Shown piece after piece: positions 58,877 to 64,000 of a DNA stretch of 64,000 nt (the first letter of the stretch is position 1; each line of letters begins with the position of its first letter). Under the pieces are notes generated by a model, which saw only the letters and a list, made by a program, of their open reading frames with translations, did not search any database and was not told where the DNA came from. The position numbers and the translations under genes are program-made. This DNA is from Calendula officinalis. Lineage: Eukaryota > Streptophyta > Magnoliopsida > Asterales > Asteraceae. The stretch covers positions 3,988,001 through 4,052,000 of the forward strand of contig OY970832.1 of NCBI GenBank assembly GCA_963853835.1, read 5' to 3'.

Positions 58877-61800
58877 CTCAAAAAGACACCTGAAAATTCA
58901 ACTAAAAATGAGACTGCAAAAAACGGTGGTCAAACTAAAAAGTCAAAGGAACCTGTGACGGCTACACAACGTTCTAGTAGGAACCGAAATGACAAGTGAA
59001 TCTAGGAAACATTAGTTTGTGGCTTTTGGTTAGTATTAAATATTTATGTTCAACAGACAACATAATTATTGGTAGATTATTTATGGAAGTAGCTTCAAGT
59101 TGACCGTTGAATTAGGAGAAAATTATGAAAAAAACCAACACTTGAGGTAAAATTAAGATGTCTAGTGAATGGTTCATAAAGCATAACTTGATTAAAAAAC
59201 TATACCAAAAACCATATAGGTTTTGATGATTCAAGTTAAACAACTTGTAAGCTATCTTATCTTATAATCAAATGCACAAGGCAGAGGTGTAAGGCGTGAC
59301 ACAAGATAAAACACGATAAAGCAACATAAAGCGCGATGCGCCTTATAGCGAGTTTATTTTTGTGTCACATTATTAAATTTGAATTCTTTTTCTTGTAATA
59401 TATATAAGTATAAAATTAGATGTAACATTTTATAACATATATAATTATAAGTTATATTTTTATTATTTTCATCTAACCAACTTATATCTTTTTTTACCAT
59501 TTGATGTAACCAAATTATACCAAAAGGTAAGTTTTATCGGGATGACACCATGTGCTCTAACGCAAAAAAAAGAGGGGGGGGGGGGGGGGGGGGTTGGGGG
59601 GGGGGGGGTTAAAGATGATAGGATGGAAAGAGAAAGAGAGGATATTATTAGTTGATCCAGATCAAATATCATGTTTAGAGATGGTTGGAAGATTGAATGA
59701 AAAAGCAGATTTGATATATGAAACTTACTATAACCCGATTAGCTTCAAAGGAATCGATTAGCTTCACATGCATGTTTATATAAAGATTTTATTGCCCATT
59801 AGTAAATAATTTGCCGATTTTATTGCCCATTATAACTATTTCTGCAGCTCATAATTTAGGAACTTATTCAACTTTTTGCAATCAACTTTATCAAAATATA
59901 TCTGAAAATGTATTTTCGATTTTTGTGTAAAATATATTTAAATAATTACCTTAATTATCTAAAAGTTAAATTTGAATCCAAATTGTGTTAATTATCAGTT
60001 CCACAAATAACTCAAGAGTCAAGCACTTCTATTTAAGCAGCTATATGCAATTTGTTTATTCATATTGCTAAGTATTATTAGTATTGAATTCGTGTATTCC
60101 ACAAATTGCAGCTGAAACAAACAGGTTAATTTCTTATTCTATAATTCGTATCTCTTGAACACTGTTTATCCATTAGTTATTTCAAATGTTGTTTATGGGA
60201 TTGAATTAGTGCAGCATTAAAAATTAGGTGCAGTACAACTATTTTTATTTTATAATTTGTAATTCTTGAACACTGTATATGAGTTTGTCCTGTAATTTTA
60301 TAATTTAATTTTTTTACATGGTATGTCTTATGCCTATTTGGTTGCATAACAGATGTAGTCAAAAAAATGTAAAAGATCCAATATGATAAAGTCAAATATT
60401 TATGTGATTTTGACTTTTGAAGTCAATTTATGAGTGACAGCAAAAATGAAGTTAAAAACAGATTATGTTGTAGCATCTTCTATATATTGAAATTTGAAAC
60501 TATATAGTCAAAATTCTAATTGAAGTAATTTGTGTTATTTATATTAGGTTACTTTTATTAATGTTAAACCAATATTTTGACTTTATAGTCAAAATCCGGA
60601 TTTCATATTGTATTGCTTGGATTAGCAGATTCTAAGTCAACTAAATTAGTGAATCATGCACCATATTATTATTATTGACTGTTTTTTAACATTAATTTTA
60701 CCAAACAATATTGTTTTTTGATTTTTATAGTCAAAATCACTGTGAATATTCTTTATTAACAGTATTTTTTACTAAACAATTTAAAATGCGAATATTATTA
60801 TTATTTTTATTATTTATTTTATTTATTTATTTTTTGACTTTACAGAATTGTGATTTAACTTTAGTTAGGGTTATCTCATTAAGATTATTTGAATTAGTTA
60901 TTTTTTATTAGTGTATATTCATCATAAGGACCTGTATGTAAGAATGTATATAAGCACAAACGATAACCCTAAGCCCTACTTCAGATCATATCATTGGGAA
61001 CCGGTGTTATCGAAGTAGTTGTTATATTTGGAAATAATATTGGATATCGTAATTTTTGTTATCATGATTGTCGCTTAAACCACATGACAGCAAGATTTCA
61101 TTTAAGTTTAAACGAAGACAATTTCCCCTGATAGTATGTTTTTGCTATGACCAATAATAAGAGTCAATGACAATCATTGTTAAAGGTTGGTCTATATTTG
61201 AAAGAGCCTGTTTTCACATGGACAATTATATATACCTTTATCCAGACTATTTAAAGAGCACAGAAGGTTTGAAGATATTAATAAAAGATAAAGATGATAG
61301 TTTAACAAATAAAATATCAAATGTTATAATTAAGAAAGTATTCCCAAATTTATCTTAAGTTTTCTTACTTTCTAAAAATAGATTATTTCGTAATCGTTAT
61401 TTAGTTAATGTTTGTATTGATTTGTTGGCAGTTGAAGATTAAATCACATTAATATATAATAGCAAAGACATAAAACATTAAGATACTTGGATCACCTAAA
61501 CTTTTATTGGTTGTTAAAAACAACAAATTTACATAAGAGTTTACATCATCTATATATACATACTGAATGTGTTTAATAAACAGACACACAATGGTTCAAG
61601 TAACCATTACAATGGTTGACAATTTGCCGGTTATTTAATTGTCCATATAACTAACGTCTAGAAATAACTAACTCATTAACCGACACATCAAATATCAAGA
61701 ATAACTTACTTTCTAACATGATTGTCTTTTTTTTTTTTTTAATTTCATATTATGTTTATCATTTTTCTATAGTTTTTTTTTTTGAACGGCATCATTTTTC

Positions 61801-61896
61801 TATAGTATTCTTACATTTACAAAGTTAATATAATTTGTAAGGATCAATAAAAATACTTTTGGTTTAAAAGCATTACACATTTTCTTATTTTACATA
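58877..61896. other. AT-rich spacer after the B3 gene
   Basis: 58877-58999 continues the last B3 frame past its stop. Near 59275-59345 there are gcgtgacac, aaagcgcgatgcgcctta words of a dispersed repeat type. A poly-G tract lies at 59574. 60000-61500 is AT-rich with repeated tagtcaaaat words (60507, 60590, 60729). A 63-codon ORF at 61167 is not recognised and has no gene context. Confidence 0.4.
59574..59608 (+). repeat. poly-G tract (20 G, TT, 13 G)
   Basis: An unbroken run of 20 G, then TT and 13 G, preceded by A8 and GA. A strong G-quadruplex-forming sequence, or a sequencing/assembly artefact of a homopolymer. Confidence 0.85.
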
Positions 61897-62208
61897 TTAC
61901 CTCCGTATCAAAATAAGTGATACATTTGAGATTTCACGTTTTTGAGGCAAAAGATTAAAATGTGAGTTAAGATGGATTAAAGTAGATAGTTAGTGAAAAA
62001 TGGGCCCCACTTCTTTTGAAAAAAGTGATATTAATGATGTTTAAAAGTAAAAGTAAGGGTATAAATGTAATTTCACTTTATTAAAGTAGATAGTTAGTGG
62101 AGATTGGGTCCCACTTTTTTACCAAATAAGGAAACTTTTGGAAGTGTATCAATTATTTTGTTCCACCTCTAAATGGAAAGTGTATCACTTATTTTGATAA
62201 GGAGGTAA
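61897..62208. mobile_element. Stowaway-like MITE, copy 4
   Basis: TIR ttacctccgtatcaaaataa against ttattttgataaggaggtaa, with TA on both sides, 312 bp; the interior matches copies 1-3. It lies 460 bp from the RPL10 stop codon, beyond its 3' end. Confidence 0.85.
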
Positions 62209-62669
62209 TATAATATTTATGCAACTAACGATAAATTGTTGTAGGACAATATAATAATTATATAGGAGTAAAATTAGTCACAATTTTCACGGGTCATAAC
62301 CTAGTAAATCAGAAGAGAAAAGATAATATTTATTTTTCAACTTATTTTTGAGGGGATGCAGGATTATGCCGTTGATCCACCTCTCGACATAGAGTAATCA
62401 AGCTCGACGACAAATAATTTGATATAGAGTACAAATTATAAAGTTTCTGATAGACAGCATAGTTACTTGTTTCTCTTTCAACTGACACAAGCAAAAACAT
62501 ACGGAGTATTATATTACGGTAAACAAAAAATGAAAATTCAAATACCATGTGGTCTTTCATTGCAATTACCAGCAAAAACATGAAGGAAATGCAATAAACA
62601 GAATTCCAACGAATAAATCCAAAAAGATAAACAAAACCAAATCTAGATTCAACAATTGATAGCAACAAA
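62209..62669. other. 3' flank of RPL10
   Basis: AT-rich; presumably contains the RPL10 3' UTR (nearest 100-200 bp). No separate gene is supported. Confidence 0.45.
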
Positions 62670-63559
62670 TTAAGCAACAGCATCTAGAAAAGCTCTTCCA
62701 GGCTGACGGTTTGCAAGAGGACCATGGCATCCAAGAAGCTGTCCCAAAAAAACATTTACAATAATTAAAAAGGTAAAACATAAATGTTTAAATCTAACAA
62801 TCAATTTCAAAGTAGAAAATAAATAAAATATGTTTAAATTGAACTTTTTATAGAAAATATTCAATAGAAAAAATATATAATCATAGAAAAATACCTTGGC
62901 GTTAACACCATCAGGCATAATACGGTTCTCAGATTTCCACTGCAGATAATCAGTACGGCTAAACTTGGTGAATCCCCTAAAACAAACACAACAAACATTA
63001 TTTAAAAAAATAATCAAAAGCTTCATAAAAATTAGCTTTAAACAAACAAATTCATACCATTTCCTTGAAACAATGATCTTTTGACGACCCGGAAACTTAA
63101 ATTTAGCCCGTCTCAAAGCCTCTTGAGCATGCGGGCTGTTTGTATCCTTACACCTAACCGACAACAACACTTGACCAATACTAACACGAGCACAAACACC
63201 TTGTGGTTTACCAAACGCACCCCTCATACCCGTTTGGAGCCTATCAGCACCAGCACACGAAAGCATTTTGTTGATTCTCAAAACATGAAATGGATGAACC
63301 CTAACTCGTAAATGGAAAGCATCTTTTCCTGCAAATTTGGTCATGTATTTGTTGCAGGCGATACGTGCAGCTTCAAGTGCTTCTGATGACACGTTTTCCT
63401 TTTCCCAACTGACTAAATGGACGCAAAATGGGAATTCATCGACGCCTTTTTTCTTCATGCCGACATCGTAGATGCGGATTTTTGGGTCGGGTACACCTCG
63501 GCAGTATCGGGATTTTGGGTAGGGTTTGTTCTTGATTTGGCGGTAACATCTTGCTGGTC
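62670..63559 (-). CDS. RPL10: 60S ribosomal protein L10 (uL16), first exon outside window
   Basis: Cytosolic large-subunit protein near the peptidyl transferase centre and subunit-joining surface. Exons on the minus strand: 63559-63058, 62976-62895 and 62738-62670. The reading starts mid-codon at (R)PARCYRQIKNKPYPKSRYCR and runs through GVPDPKIRIYDVGMKKKGVD, AFHLRVRVHPFHVLRINKML, the basic GMRGAFGKPQGVCARVSIGQ and FPGRQKIIVSRKW, then GFTKFSRTDYLQWKSENRI and LLGCHGPLANRQPGRAF. Only the first few residues (family start MGRR) are missing; their exon must lie beyond 64000 because no suitable ATG-donor is visible upstream. All junctions are in frame. Confidence 0.95.
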
Positions 63560-64000
63560 CTGAAAGATATAAATTACAAGATTTTAGCAAGCAAATTTCC
63601 TAAATAATCAGAAATAAATCTTAGATACAGATCTACATTCACATGTAGCATTCATAATGATCGTGGGATGGTAAACATATATACAAAAACAACAAACAAG
63701 TAACGAACACAAAAATTTAGGCTCTCAGCTATTTTATGGTGACAAATTATTGAATCAAAGAGCAAAAATGATACAAAGGGAAGACAAATTTAATAAAAAA
63801 ATTCTTTGAAATTAGGCTTAGACAAACACCTCCTTATTTCAACCACGTAAACCGAAGATATTCAATCCTATAAATACACTAAATCGAATACTTTGAAGAT
63901 ATTCAACAATTGAATATTCTAAAATCATTATTATATAATTATTATTAGCATCAACATGGACAGGGAAATTATGCACACAAGTTCATAGCAATTACACGAA
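63560..64000 (-). other. intron 1 of RPL10, running off the window
   Basis: AT-rich, ending at a clear acceptor (TTTCAG at 63560-63565 on the minus strand). No start exon was found to the window edge. Confidence 0.6.

Noticed and set aside
59469..59672. 67-codon proline-run ORF on the minus strand
   Set aside because: Produced by the poly-G tract.
61167..61358. 63-codon ORF on the plus strand
   Set aside because: No recognised domain, no splice context and AT-biased composition; judged chance.
63590..64000. First exon of RPL10 inside the window
   Set aside because: No ATG-GGN-AGR-type start followed by a donor is present; the in-frame ATG at 63590 lies in intron sequence before the acceptor.
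1..64000. CRISPR arrays, operons or prokaryotic promoters
   Set aside because: The window is a spliced eukaryotic genome; no spaced direct-repeat array of that type is present.

Overview
This window is nuclear DNA from a eudicot plant. The genes are split by short AT-rich introns with GT-AG borders, organelle-targeted proteins carry N-terminal presequences, and the gaps are packed with plant-type transposons (Stowaway-, hAT-, Mutator- and PIF/Harbinger-like MITEs, a LINE, SINEs, Ty3/gypsy LTR elements, a Helitron-like end). Many introns carry gacccgtttgaccc-like words, a style I associate with asterids such as Asteraceae. That family-level assignment is only an inference.

Layout. 1-4360: AT-rich spacer with two Stowaway-like MITEs and a GC-cored hairpin. 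4361-6302 (+): mitochondrial calcium uniporter (MCU), 2 exons, with a hAT MITE in its intron. 6985-9227 (-): FHIT-type dinucleoside triphosphatase, convergent with MCU; its reading frame closes only through a 3-nt microexon followed by an AT-AC U12-type intron. 9228-19536: repeat-dominated (two MITEs in the FHIT upstream region, a GTTCGTTT dyad element, a PIF/Harbinger-like element, two giant inverted repeats, a 5'-truncated LINE). 19537-20654 (+): plastid ribosomal protein bL17c. 22113-27664 (+): mitochondrial ABC transporter of the ATM/ABCB25 type, 20 exons. 30094-31053 (+): single-exon DUF1191 membrane protein. 31054-51240: a 20-kb transposon-rich block holding a young Ty3/gypsy element without pol (36870-44819) nested in a TCGGATATCC-type element, a related solo LTR (47685-49989) and SINEs. 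51241-54424 (+): STAR/KH RNA-binding protein, 7 exons. 55416-55835 (+): QCR8 subunit of respiratory complex III. 57083-58876 (+): B3-domain gene that appears frameshifted. 62670-63559 (-): cytosolic ribosomal protein uL16 (RPL10), whose first exon lies beyond the window.

The genes do not form a pathway. Five of the nine (MCU, FHIT isoform, bL17c, ATM, QCR8) encode organelle proteins, probably by chance. The most notable observations are the microexon plus AT-AC intron in FHIT, the recently inserted but coding-defective gypsy element, the long inverted repeats at 14.5-16.4 kb, the shared architecture of three dyad-repeat elements with different internal words, and the apparent pseudogenisation of the B3 gene.
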